Positions 25,670-33,570 of a DNA stretch of 34,944 nucleotides are shown here, in pieces. A program made the position numbers and the translations under genes. Origin of the DNA: Maribacter sp. Its GTDB lineage: Bacteria > Bacteroidota > Bacteroidia > Flavobacteriales > Flavobacteriaceae. How positions within the stretch are numbered: the stretch's first letter is position 1; each line of letters begins with the position of its first letter. Under the pieces are notes generated by a model, which ran no database searches, had not been told where the DNA came from, and worked only from the letters and a program-made list of their open reading frames with translations. The stretch is taken from contig JALHST010000175.1 of assembly GCA_022865355.1 (NCBI GenBank), positions 1-34,944 on the forward strand, written 5' to 3'.

Positions 25670-26227
25670 CTAAATCTTTATTGGCAGGATGACACTATCA
25701 ATCTCATGGATTACCCCATTGCATTGATTCGAATCTGCAAGAATTATTTTGGCCGTATGGCCCAGTGCATCAGTTAATATGATATCGATGCCACTCATCG
25801 TAGCCGTTAAATCCTCACCTTGTACCGTAGTAAAGATGGCCTTACCATTTCCCCTGCACATTGCCCTCAAAATTTTAGAGGCCGTAAGATTGCCGGCAAT
25901 GATGTGGTAGGTCAAAACATCCTGCAATCGCTTCTTATTTTCAGGTTTTAAAAGATTTCCAAAGGCATTTTGAGATAAGCTTTCGAAGGCGCTGTCAGAA
26001 GGGGCGAATATTGTAAACGGGCCGTCATAATTAAGTATTTCTTCTAAATCGGCCGCCCTAATAGCGGTCAGTAACGTCTTATGATTTTTAGAATTTTCTG
26101 TATTCTTGAAGATTGATTTATTGGGATCCGATTCAAAGCGAACCCCCGTAACTTGGGTACTCTGTGCAAAGGCACTAAACGACATTAGCATACATAAAAG
26201 GGACAGGGGGGTAGCCAAGTATTTCAT
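25670..26227 (-). CDS. secreted fasciclin-domain protein
   Basis: A 185-residue protein with a Sec signal (MKYLATPLSLLCMLMSFSAFAQ) and one FAS1 domain (about 45-183): KTLLTAIRAADLEEILNYDGPFTIFAPSDSAF (H1-like), RLQDVLTYHIIAGNLTASKIL, and the H2-like VIHEIDSVILP. FAS1 domains mediate adhesion or polysaccharide/protein contacts; in Bacteroidota the ligand is unknown. Two cysteines (CRGNGK and NQCNGV) could form a disulfide. ATG start at 26225-26227. No terminator fits in the two-base gap to pheT. Confidence 0.92.
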   Translation of the reverse strand: MKYLATPLSLLCMLMSFSAFAQSTQVTGVRFESDPNKSIFKNTENSKNHKTLLTAIRAADLEEILNYDGPFTIFAPSDSAFESLSQNAFGNLLKPENKKRLQDVLTYHIIAGNLTASKILRAMCRGNGKAIFTTVQGEDLTATMSGIDIILTDALGHTAKIILADSNQCNGVIHEIDSVILPIKI

Positions 26228-26397
26228 AGGTGGGATAGTGGGGTTAAAAGACTAAAAGATCGATAAACGGTATAAGTTCGTCGTCAATATACAATTAATT
26301 AGATCTCAATCGAACTCCGACTAATGCACTTAATAGAAATTAACAAAATATTAACATTTAGAAGAATGTGTCAAAAAGTAATTGATGGTTATTTCAT

Positions 26398-26405
26398 TAA
26401 TTTTG
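26398..26405 (+). promoter_or_regulatory. candidate -7 box for the 26419 gene
   Basis: TAATTTTG is an exact match to TAnnTTTG, 13 bases upstream of the ATG. The nearest TTG (26382-26384) is only 13 bases upstream of the box, short for the -33 element, so just the -7 part is convincing. Confidence 0.4.
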
Positions 26406-26418
26406 GCAAAAAAATAGC

Positions 26419-27138
26419 ATGATTTTAGCCAAAACCAATGTTGTAGAAAAACTGGTCAAGGAGCGAGCCAAAAGAACTGGAGCGGACATGGTCATGAAAG
26501 AAGTGCATCAGATTTTAAGAGATGTATCCAAAAATCACGACCGTATCGAAACAACTATCTCCGGGGTCGATAAAACACAGACCAATGCCTTTAATTTAGA
26601 ACTCTTAGTGGCCGACCATATTTTTCATATAGACGAAATTAGATCAGTGTGTATTGACTATCGCCTTCGGTTCTTGGATTCCCGTTACTTTAAGGGCGAT
26701 ATTCCACGGGAGGCCATATCGAAAATAACCCAGCTCGAAAAATTACATTCGACTGAAATAAAAGGCTTTAAGATTGTAGCACCCTCGAAACTTTTTAAAT
26801 TGAAGAATTTGGATGACCCCTTACTGTTTGCTCCCATCGGGAATGATTATTTTTACCTAATCCATAAGTGGGGCAAGGATCTTCATCCTTTTCGAAAATT
26901 ATTGATGTGGCCCTTTCGCAACATCGTTAATCTTACATGTTTGGTCCTGGTAGTTAGTTATCTTGTAGCGGCAATGGTTCCGAACGGTTTATTTTCGAAA
27001 CACAATTCCACGGCGGAATTCTGGATCATTTATTTCTTTATGTTCAAATCGATTGCTGCGGTAGTGATTTTCTACGGATTCGCTTTGGGCAAAAATTTCA
27101 GCCCGGCAATCTGGAATAGTAAATATTTCAATGCCTAG
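26419..27138 (+). CDS. unknown membrane protein
   Basis: A 239-residue protein. The N-terminal ~175 residues are soluble and charged, including EKLVKERAKRTGADMVMKEV and a central beta/alpha part ending LLFAPIGNDYFYLIHKWG. Two C-terminal membrane segments follow, about 183-200 (IVNLTCLVLVVSYLVAA) and 212-232 (FWIIYFFMFKSIAAVVIFYG). No known domain recognised. The layout suggests a cytoplasmic domain anchored to the inner membrane. It is divergent from the fasciclin gene and convergent with the lipoprotein gene across the 27146-27178 hairpin. Confidence 0.7.
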   Translation: MILAKTNVVEKLVKERAKRTGADMVMKEVHQILRDVSKNHDRIETTISGVDKTQTNAFNLELLVADHIFHIDEIRSVCIDYRLRFLDSRYFKGDIPREAISKITQLEKLHSTEIKGFKIVAPSKLFKLKNLDDPLLFAPIGNDYFYLIHKWGKDLHPFRKLLMWPFRNIVNLTCLVLVVSYLVAAMVPNGLFSKHNSTAEFWIIYFFMFKSIAAVVIFYGFALGKNFSPAIWNSKYFNA

Positions 27139-27145
27139 CAAACCA

Positions 27146-27178
27146 AAATAAAAAGCATCCAGTTAGCCCGCGGATGCT
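27146..27178 (-). terminator. intrinsic terminator after the 27202-28332 gene
   Basis: On the minus strand AGCATCC/GGATGCT (27172-27178 with 27154-27160) form a perfect 7-bp stem with an 11-base loop, followed by TTTTATTTTGG. It also lies just past the stop of the convergent plus-strand gene, where it would be less efficient. Confidence 0.8.
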
Positions 27179-27201
27179 CTAATTGCTTGCTCATTGCTTT
27201 C

Positions 27202-28332
27202 TTATTTCAAGTAGATATCAATCGGAATGCCGTCCAGGCCTATCTGGTCGACAAGTTCGGGATCTGGATTCAATTTTATCCGCAATAGTCCGCCTTTTCC
27301 TAAGTCTCCGGTCTTTCGGTAACCGATCAACAACAAATTATTCGAAGTATCATAACCCACCATGGTCGTATCCCCAATTTCATAGTCGAATTCCACTTGT
27401 TCCTGGGTCAGGAAATTTTCAAATATAAATAAGTAGGTCGTACTCAAATTAAAATCATAAATGGCGGGGATATTGGGATGTAATTCCTCACCTGTTGGAC
27501 GTTCAAAATATAATTTGCCTTCAAGGTCAAAATGAATCGACTGGGAAGATGAGAAATTCGGTTCAGAACCTAGGCCATAATTCACGTATTGAACCCCTAG
27601 GGTCGCGCTATTAAAAACAGTATGCAGGCCATCATAACAAATTAAGAGATTCCCATCCTTATTTTTTAAAAGTTGTCGCACATTGTAGCCCAGGTTGTTT
27701 TCATAAATAAGACTATTCGTATCCATATCAATTACCACCATGCCATTTTCATCGGTAATTTCCTCGTCAAAGGTCAAGATAAAAAGGCGGTTATTGGCCA
27801 AGATAAATTGAATCGGTTTCTTATCCAGAGGTACATCAACATAACTGTATTCACTTGCATTGCCATCGATTACCCGTACCATGTATTTTTTTGGCTGGTC
27901 GATTTCAGCTAACACATAGCCCACATAGACCTTGGTTTCAGACCGGACGATGGCGGTAGCTACCACTGCACAATTTGGTATATCGTTAAAAACCACGTTC
28001 TGCTGTGTTGATTGATCACTAAAATCGTAGGTAGTGATTTCTCCGCTGCAATCAACTTTTGCATGGTACATCGTGAGCTTGGAACCCTCTTTATAGGTTA
28101 GATCGGGCAAAGGAAGTGCGCCAAACTTGTTTTCGCCCGTGTTGATCAATAGGGTTTCTGCTGTGGCATTGAGTCGTTGGGATTCTAACTGGCCGTTAGA
28201 GGTCATAAGAAGTGTGTAATCAGCCTCACCAGCAATGACCTCTGGGTCGGAATTGCCATCCTCTCCTCCTGTCTTGCTACAGCCAAAGAAAACCAGCACA
28301 AAAACCATGTAAAACATGCTGTAGGTCTTCAT
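27202..28332 (-). CDS. lipoprotein of unknown function (beta-propeller-like)
   Basis: A 376-residue protein with a lipoprotein signal (MKTYSMFYMVFVLVFFGC, Cys18 as lipid anchor) followed by a Gly/Asp/Ser linker. The rest is a series of beta-strand repeats such as YMVRVIDGNASEYSYVDVPL, RLFILTFDEEI, LIYENNLGYNVRQLLKNKDGNLLICYDGL and NLLLIGYRKTGDLGKGGLL, resembling a propeller fold that reports strings of values. I do not recognise a family or function. It is 27 bases downstream of the ABC-F gene and could be co-transcribed with it. It ends at a good terminator. Confidence 0.7.
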   Translation of the reverse strand: MKTYSMFYMVFVLVFFGCSKTGGEDGNSDPEVIAGEADYTLLMTSNGQLESQRLNATAETLLINTGENKFGALPLPDLTYKEGSKLTMYHAKVDCSGEITTYDFSDQSTQQNVVFNDIPNCAVVATAIVRSETKVYVGYVLAEIDQPKKYMVRVIDGNASEYSYVDVPLDKKPIQFILANNRLFILTFDEEITDENGMVVIDMDTNSLIYENNLGYNVRQLLKNKDGNLLICYDGLHTVFNSATLGVQYVNYGLGSEPNFSSSQSIHFDLEGKLYFERPTGEELHPNIPAIYDFNLSTTYLFIFENFLTQEQVEFDYEIGDTTMVGYDTSNNLLLIGYRKTGDLGKGGLLRIKLNPDPELVDQIGLDGIPIDIYLK

Positions 28333-28359
28333 AATGTAAGAATTTGGGTTCTACATATA

Positions 28360-29988
28360 TCAAACGGGCACTGCGTACATTTTAGCACGCTGTTCTCTTA
28401 AATTCTTATCGGACATATATTCATCAAACGTTAAATATCGGTCAATATTGCCTTTAGGAGTCAATTCTACGATCCTATTGGCCACGGTATGGGCAAATTC
28501 ATGGTCATGGGTGGTAAAAAGCACCGATCCCTTGAAGTTTTTGAGGGAATTGTTAAAAGCTGTAATACTCTCGAGATCTAGATGGTTGGTGGGTTCATCG
28601 AGCATTAAGACGTTGGCCCTAAGCATCATCATCCTGCTCAACATACAGCGCACCTTCTCCCCTCCTGATAAAACAGTACATTTTTTTAAAGCCTCGTCCC
28701 CACTGAACAGCATTTTCCCCAAAAATCCCCGAATATATACTTCCTCTCGCTCTTCCTCGGTCTTTGCCCATTGTCGAAGCCAATCGACCAAATTGATATT
28801 CTCGGTGAAATACCCCGCGTTGTCTGCCGGCAAATAACTTTGGTTGGTAGTGACCCCCCATTGAAATTCACCTTTGTCGGCATTTTTATTGCCCTTTATA
28901 ATCTCATAAAATGCTGTGGTCGCCCTTGAATCCCTTGAAATAATGGCTACCTTGTCCCCTTTCGCCAGATTTAAATTTACATTTTGGAATAAAAGTTCGC
29001 CATCATCGGAAGTAGCTGCCAAGCCTTCAATATTCAGAATTTGGTCACCGGCTTCGCGTTCCCTATCGAAGATAATGGCCGGATAGCGGCGACTCGAGGG
29101 TTTTATATCCTCAATTTTTAGTTTGGAGAGCATTTTCTTTCTTGAAGTAGCTTGCTTGCTTTTGGCAACATTCGCACTGAACCGCATAATAAACTCCTGC
29201 AATTCCTTGGCTTTTTCCTCGGCTTTCTTATTTTGTTGCGCCCTTTGCCTTGCGGCCAATTGGCTGCTTTCATACCAAAAAGTATAGTTCCCTGAATACA
29301 GATTTATTTTTCCAAAATCAATATCGGCGATGTCGGTACACACCGAATCCAGAAAGTGGCGATCATGCGATACGATTATTACGGTATTTTCATAGTCGGC
29401 CAAGAAATTTTCTAACCAGCTGATAGTTTCATAGTCCAAATCGTTCGTTGGCTCATCCATGATAAGCACATCAGGATTTCCGAAAAGGGCCTGCGCCAAG
29501 AGTACGCGCACTTTCAATTTAGAATCTACATCGGCCATGGCCGTATGGTGCAATTCTTCCTGAATCCCTAGATTCGACAATAAGGCTGCCGCATTGCTCT
29601 CGGCGTTCCAGCCGTCCATCTCTTCGAACCGCACCTGTAATTCCCCAATTTTATCTGCGTTTTTATCACTATAGTCGGCATATAGGGCATCAATTTCCTT
29701 TTTAATCGAAAATAAGGGCTTATTGCCCATGACTACTGTTTCAAGTACGGTGTATTCATCATAGGCATTATGATTTTGTTCTAAAATCGACATGCGCTTT
29801 CCGGGCTCTAAATGAACGTGGCCGGCGGTGGGATCTTGTTGACCGGAGAGTATTTTCAAAAATGTAGATTTTCCAGCACCATTCGCCCCAATGACTCCAT
29901 AACAATTCCCCTGGGTGAAAGAAACGTTGACCTCATCAAAAAGTACCCTTTTTCCAAATTGAACCGATAAATTCGAAACCGACAGCAT
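28360..29988 (-). CDS. ABC-F ATPase (YbiT-type)
   Basis: A 542-residue soluble protein with two ABC domains and no membrane part, so an ABC-F translation factor or ribosome-associated ATPase rather than a transporter. NBD1: Walker A GANGAGKS (34-41), Walker B/D-loop VLIMDEPTNDLD (174-185), H-loop VSHDRHF. Linker: about 240-300, with RFSANVAKSKQATSRKKML as in E. coli YbiT. NBD2: signature LSGGEK (440-445), Walker B VLMLDEPTNHLD (460-471), H-loop TTHDHEF. Two motifs are degenerate: the NBD1 signature reads VDSKLKVR instead of LSGGxxxR, and the NBD2 P-loop reads SRDSRATT. A candidate promoter lies at 30013-30044. Confidence 0.93.
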   Translation of the reverse strand: MLSVSNLSVQFGKRVLFDEVNVSFTQGNCYGVIGANGAGKSTFLKILSGQQDPTAGHVHLEPGKRMSILEQNHNAYDEYTVLETVVMGNKPLFSIKKEIDALYADYSDKNADKIGELQVRFEEMDGWNAESNAAALLSNLGIQEELHHTAMADVDSKLKVRVLLAQALFGNPDVLIMDEPTNDLDYETISWLENFLADYENTVIIVSHDRHFLDSVCTDIADIDFGKINLYSGNYTFWYESSQLAARQRAQQNKKAEEKAKELQEFIMRFSANVAKSKQATSRKKMLSKLKIEDIKPSSRRYPAIIFDREREAGDQILNIEGLAATSDDGELLFQNVNLNLAKGDKVAIISRDSRATTAFYEIIKGNKNADKGEFQWGVTTNQSYLPADNAGYFTENINLVDWLRQWAKTEEEREEVYIRGFLGKMLFSGDEALKKCTVLSGGEKVRCMLSRMMMLRANVLMLDEPTNHLDLESITAFNNSLKNFKGSVLFTTHDHEFAHTVANRIVELTPKGNIDRYLTFDEYMSDKNLREQRAKMYAVPV

Positions 29989-30012
29989 AATCTTTTAAAT
30001 TAAAATTTCGTG

Positions 30013-30044
30013 CAAAAATATATAAATAAAAATCGGTATACCAA
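30013..30044 (-). promoter_or_regulatory. candidate promoter of the ABC-F gene
   Basis: On the minus strand TTG (30042-30044), 21 bases, then TATTTTTG (30013-30020), an exact -7 match, 24 bases before the ATG. Both elements and their spacing fit the Bacteroidota consensus. Confidence 0.55.
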
Positions 30045-30135
30045 TAATCTTCAAAAGCCTGCCGATTATCGATTACATTAACGTAAAGGACTTATTTTTA
30101 ACGCACAATTAACAGCCTCGACTGTTTGGGTTTAG

Positions 30136-30143
30136 TAATTTTG
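30136..30143 (+). promoter_or_regulatory. candidate -7 box for the 30168 gene
   Basis: TAATTTTG is an exact TAnnTTTG match, ending 24 bases before the ATG at 30168. No TTG lies at the right distance for -33. Because it would place the transcript start after the upstream in-frame start candidate at 30126, it supports the 30168 start. Confidence 0.45.
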
Positions 30144-30167
30144 GCAGTACCTAGTAGCTATTCATAT

Positions 30168-31559
30168 ATGAATAAAAACTTACTCTATCTATTTCTTTTT
30201 GTACTCGCATCTTGTAATAAAGTAGAAAAAAATTCCCCCAATGTTTTTTTTGCTGGGGAAATTGTGAACCCTACAAATGATTATGTGGTTCTTTTCAAAG
30301 GAGATGTGGTTATCGATTCCGCCAAGTTGGATGAAAACAATCGTTTTGCCTTTAAACTTGACACCATTGCCGATGGGCTATATCACTTTAATCACGCGCC
30401 TGAATATCAATATGTTTATTTAGAGAAAGGGGACAGCCTAATGATCCGCCTCAACACTACCGGGGGAAGCTTTGATGAATCGCTCATTTTTTCAGGAAAC
30501 GGGGAAGAAATCAATAATTTTCTGTTAGATTTATTTTTGGTGAACGAAGATGAGGAAAGCCTGATCTACTCGAAATACTTCGGTATGGAGCCTGATGATT
30601 TTAGTAAACGGATCGATTCGTTGCGGCGTGAAAAATTAGCACAATTAAAAGCACTTGGCTCCGATGTAAAAATTTCTAGGCAAGCCGAGGAAATTGCGAA
30701 AGCAAGTATCAATTACACGTATTATGACTATATGGAGCGCTATCCGTTCGAGCATAAAAAACTTCTGAGGGACAAGGAGATTCATGACCTCCCAAACAAT
30801 TTTTACGCATATCGTAAGGGAGTTGATTTCAACAATTCGAACTTCACCTATTTACGTCCCTATTACGATTTCATGAAATCACATTTTGACAATCTCACCT
30901 ATATAGATTGTTCAAAGGACTGTTCGGAAGGGAACGAAATCGTGAAGAATGAACTTCATTTCAATCGTCATAAACTCAAACTTATCGATAGCTTAGTGGT
31001 TGATAAAGAGCTAAAGGACAACCTTCTGCGTAATGTTGCCTTTAAATATTTGTTGAAAGTGCACGATAAAGAGGAAAATAATAAAACCTTTATTGATGAA
31101 TTCCATAAATTATCCGGAAACAACAAACATATAAAGGAAATTGATGGGCTCTATGAAGCGATTCGGAACATACAACCGAACAAGGAAATTCCTAATTTTT
31201 ATGTGTCGAACGTTGCCGGTGATTCGGTCTCGCTGCAGAATATTGCAAAGAAAGATAAAACCGTCTTTTATTTTTGGTCTGGTACCGACAAAAACCATTT
31301 AGAAAAAATGGCCAATCGTGTGGCCCAGCTATCTGTTGCAAAACCCGAATATTCATTCGTAGGCATCAATATAATGACCGATGAAGCCACCTGGAAAGCC
31401 TTATTGGTTAACAAAGGGTTGGATGCCAACAAACAATTCCGTGCTAAAAATTTTGAGGAGTTGACCAAGAAGCTGATTGTATATCCATTGAACAAATGCA
31501 TTATTACCGATGATGCCAAGATCGTTGATGCCTTCTCGAATATGTATGCTTCTTTTTGA
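30168..31559 (+). CDS. TlpA-like thioredoxin-fold lipoprotein lacking the redox cysteines
   Basis: A protein of about 463 residues from the ATG at 30168; an in-frame start at 30126 adds 14 residues but would spoil the signal. Signal MNKNLLYLFLFVLASC gives a lipid anchor at Cys16. An N-terminal DUF4369-like beta domain (about 25-115: FFAGEIVNPTNDYVVLFKGD ... YVYLEKGDSLMIRLNT) is followed by a helical middle. The C-terminal thioredoxin-like domain (about 345-460) starts IPNFYVSNVAGDSVSLQNI. At the usual WCxxC site it reads FYFWSGTDKNHLEKM, so there is no redox pair; only a lone Cys near the cis-Pro loop (YPLNKCII) remains. This suggests a binding or structural role. Confidence 0.8.
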   Translation: MNKNLLYLFLFVLASCNKVEKNSPNVFFAGEIVNPTNDYVVLFKGDVVIDSAKLDENNRFAFKLDTIADGLYHFNHAPEYQYVYLEKGDSLMIRLNTTGGSFDESLIFSGNGEEINNFLLDLFLVNEDEESLIYSKYFGMEPDDFSKRIDSLRREKLAQLKALGSDVKISRQAEEIAKASINYTYYDYMERYPFEHKKLLRDKEIHDLPNNFYAYRKGVDFNNSNFTYLRPYYDFMKSHFDNLTYIDCSKDCSEGNEIVKNELHFNRHKLKLIDSLVVDKELKDNLLRNVAFKYLLKVHDKEENNKTFIDEFHKLSGNNKHIKEIDGLYEAIRNIQPNKEIPNFYVSNVAGDSVSLQNIAKKDKTVFYFWSGTDKNHLEKMANRVAQLSVAKPEYSFVGINIMTDEATWKALLVNKGLDANKQFRAKNFEELTKKLIVYPLNKCIITDDAKIVDAFSNMYASF

Positions 31560-31642
31560 TAGGCTCCAAAAGTGATGTTAGCCTCTCGCAAGCTCAAAAG
31601 TTATTCCTTAATTAGGGCTTAGAAAAAAACCACTTGTTTCGT

Positions 31643-32296
31643 TTAGTTCCCTTTTTTGTAATCGGCCAGGAATTTTTCAAGTCCGCTATCCGTCAATGGA
31701 TGCTTCAATAAACCTTCGATTGCCGACAAGGGCCCGGTCATTACGTCGGCTCCTAATTTGGCACAATCGATAATGTGCATGGTATGGCGAATCGACGCGG
31801 CCAATATTTGCGTTTCAAAGGCATAATTGTCATAGATGAGGCGTATTTCGGCAATCAAGTTAAGCCCATCGGTCGAGATATCATCTAACCTACCAATAAA
31901 TGGGGACACGTAGGTAGCCCCTGCTTTAGCGGCCAAAAGTGCCTGTCCTGGTGAGAAAACCAAAGTGCAGTTGGTTCGAATTCCTTTATCGCTAAAATAT
32001 TTCAAGGCCTTCACACCATCTTTTATCATCGGTACCTTGACAACGATTTGCTCATGTAGATCGGCCAGTTCCTCCCCTTCCTTTATCATTGCCTTAAATT
32101 CGGTAGCGATTACCTCCGCAGATACGTCACCTTCCACAATTTTACAGATATCAACATAATGTTTTAGGATATTATTCCGACCGGTAATACCCTCCTTTGC
32201 CATGAGAGACGGATTTGTAGTAACTCCATCCAAAACTCCGAGTTCCTGGGCTTCACGAATTTGATCCAAATTTGCTGTATCGATAAAAAATTTCAT
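31643..32296 (-). CDS. fsa: fructose-6-phosphate aldolase/transaldolase (FSA type)
   Basis: A 217-residue TIM-barrel aldolase. N-terminal [32 protein letters not shown], the Schiff-base Lys in QIVVKVPM (Lys87), [32 protein letters not shown] and [12 protein letters not shown] are all diagnostic. Small family members are annotated either as fructose-6-phosphate aldolase or as transaldolase (TalC); sequence alone does not settle which. The penultimate motif [20 protein letters not shown] is intact. It lies 62 bases downstream of the SDR gene on the same strand. Confidence 0.94.
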   Translation of the reverse strand: MKFFIDTANLDQIREAQELGVLDGVTTNPSLMAKEGITGRNNILKHYVDICKIVEGDVSAEVIATEFKAMIKEGEELADLHEQIVVKVPMIKDGVKALKYFSDKGIRTNCTLVFSPGQALLAAKAGATYVSPFIGRLDDISTDGLNLIAEIRLIYDNYAFETQILAASIRHTMHIIDCAKLGADVMTGPLSAIEGLLKHPLTDSGLEKFLADYKKGN

Positions 32297-32358
32297 TTTC
32301 TCTGATTTTAATGTTGATAAGGTATCTTTTTAAATGGGCGTACACTGGTGCCACGAAA

Positions 32359-33168
32359 TTACAACTTATAATGATTTAACAATAGTTTCTCGTAGGTTTT
32401 GTCGGGGAGTACCCTCTTAAGGAAGATTGAAAACCGTTGCATAAAAGCGCCCACTTTGTAGTGCACCTTCGGATTCTTTGTACGGATGATCTTATACACC
32501 TTTTTGGCTACGTCAATAGGATCGCCTGCTTGATCGACATCCCTATCGATCATTTGCAATGTATGGCCATAAGCCCTGTTATATGGAGAATTTTCTGCAA
32601 TCGGCGCATGATACCTGCCCATTGCTATATTGGTCGCATAATCGCCAGGGGCCAAGGTGGTCATGTGCACCCCAAAATTCTTGGTTTCCATTCTAAAGGC
32701 CTCGGTAATGAGTGACATGGCGCCCTTGGTTGCCGAGTAAATACCCCGGTAAGGCAAACCCATATACCCGGCAATTGAAGTAATGTTGATAATAAGACCC
32801 TGCTGCTGTGCACGCATTTGAGGAAGTACCGCCTTGATCATATGCAGCGGCCCATGAAAATTGGTTTCGAAAGCGCTTAGAATCTCACTATGGGGGGTTT
32901 CTTCTAAAGGTCCTGTTATTCCGATACCGGCATTGTTGATGAGCACGTCGATCTGGTGCTCCTTCTCTAGCAGTTGCGTAACGACCGACTGCACAGAATC
33001 GGGATTCCGCACATCGAGTTGTAAAAGGGTAAAATCTTTAAAATCGGTCTGTTTCGTTACATCACGGGTAGTGCCATACACTTTGAACCCCTTAGACTTC
33101 AAATACTTGCCGATAGACTTTCCGATTCCCGATGAACCGCCAGTAATGAGAACAATCTTAGCTTGCAT
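32359..33168 (-). CDS. short-chain dehydrogenase/reductase (SDR)
   Basis: A 269-residue classical SDR. The cofactor site ITGGSSGIGKSIGKYL lies at the N-terminus, followed by LLQLDVRNPDS, the NNAGIG loop, the catalytic Ser in IINITSIAGYMGLP and the YSATKGAMS Tyr/Lys pair. The C-terminal part (about 180-269) includes the membrane-leaning, basic VHYKVGAFMQRFSIFLKRVLPDKTYEKLL. No Asp follows the glycine motif at the usual NAD-selecting position (KSKGFKVYGTTRDV has Thr-Thr-Arg), which hints at NADP. Substrate unknown. It follows the SRP RNA gene on the same strand. Confidence 0.92.
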   Translation of the reverse strand: MQAKIVLITGGSSGIGKSIGKYLKSKGFKVYGTTRDVTKQTDFKDFTLLQLDVRNPDSVQSVVTQLLEKEHQIDVLINNAGIGITGPLEETPHSEILSAFETNFHGPLHMIKAVLPQMRAQQQGLIINITSIAGYMGLPYRGIYSATKGAMSLITEAFRMETKNFGVHMTTLAPGDYATNIAMGRYHAPIAENSPYNRAYGHTLQMIDRDVDQAGDPIDVAKKVYKIIRTKNPKVHYKVGAFMQRFSIFLKRVLPDKTYEKLLLNHYKL

Positions 33169-33294
33169 AGTAATTACAAAATAACAAATAAAAGATCAAG
33201 GGACGAAGGACATCCCAATTGCACCGGCAGGAGAAGCCTTGTTTCGGCGGTTCCTCGCACAAACAAAATACCTTGACTAATGGGCACAAAAAAA

Positions 33295-33388
33295 GGCAAG
33301 CTACCTACATCGCACCGCTACGACCATATACCCTTGCTGCGTTCCCACCCTGGGGGATTCTACAGGAGCTGGTCGTGTAGGACTTGCC
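33295..33388 (-). ncRNA. ffs: signal recognition particle RNA (small bacterial type)
   Basis: Read on the minus strand, about 94 bases fold into one long hairpin: the ends GGCAAG and CTTGCC pair, then partly matching arms (CCTACACGACC with GGTCGTAGCGGTG, GTAGG). The universal SRP apical part GGGTGGGAACGCAGCAAGGGTA is present, as in other Bacteroidota. It forms the ribonucleoprotein with Ffh that targets nascent membrane proteins. A run of seven T follows at the 3' end (33288-33294), so the RNA's own terminal helix doubles as the terminator. The 5' end is set by the promoter at 33394-33423. Confidence 0.93.
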
Positions 33389-33393
33389 AATTG

Positions 33394-33423
33394 CAAATAT
33401 ACAACCTTTTAATTCTTTTGCAA
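33394..33423 (-). promoter_or_regulatory. SRP RNA promoter (Bacteroidota sigma-A type)
   Basis: The minus strand has TTG (33421-33423), 19 bases, and TATATTTG (33394-33401), an exact TTG-N19-TAnnTTTG promoter. Five bases (CAATT) follow before the first G of the RNA's terminal stem at 33388. This is the best-defined promoter in the window and calibrates the others. Confidence 0.8.
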
Positions 33424-33471
33424 TCGTATCAGATTCTTAATTTAAAAGTTAGTATGTTCATGCTTTGGTAT

Positions 33472-33479
33472 TATTTTTG
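33472..33479 (+). promoter_or_regulatory. candidate -7 box for the glutaminyl cyclase gene
   Basis: TATTTTTG matches TAnnTTTG exactly, about 92 bases before the ATG. No TTG at the -33 distance. A short GTCCGG...CCGG hairpin (about 33479-33497) would lie in the leader. Confidence 0.3.
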
Positions 33480-33570
33480 TCGTCCGGGGACGCCGGTGAC
33501 AAACAAGCATCAAATAAGGAATAACTAAATTTTAAGAGCGGTCGCTTTGATCGGGAATAAAAAATACGGT

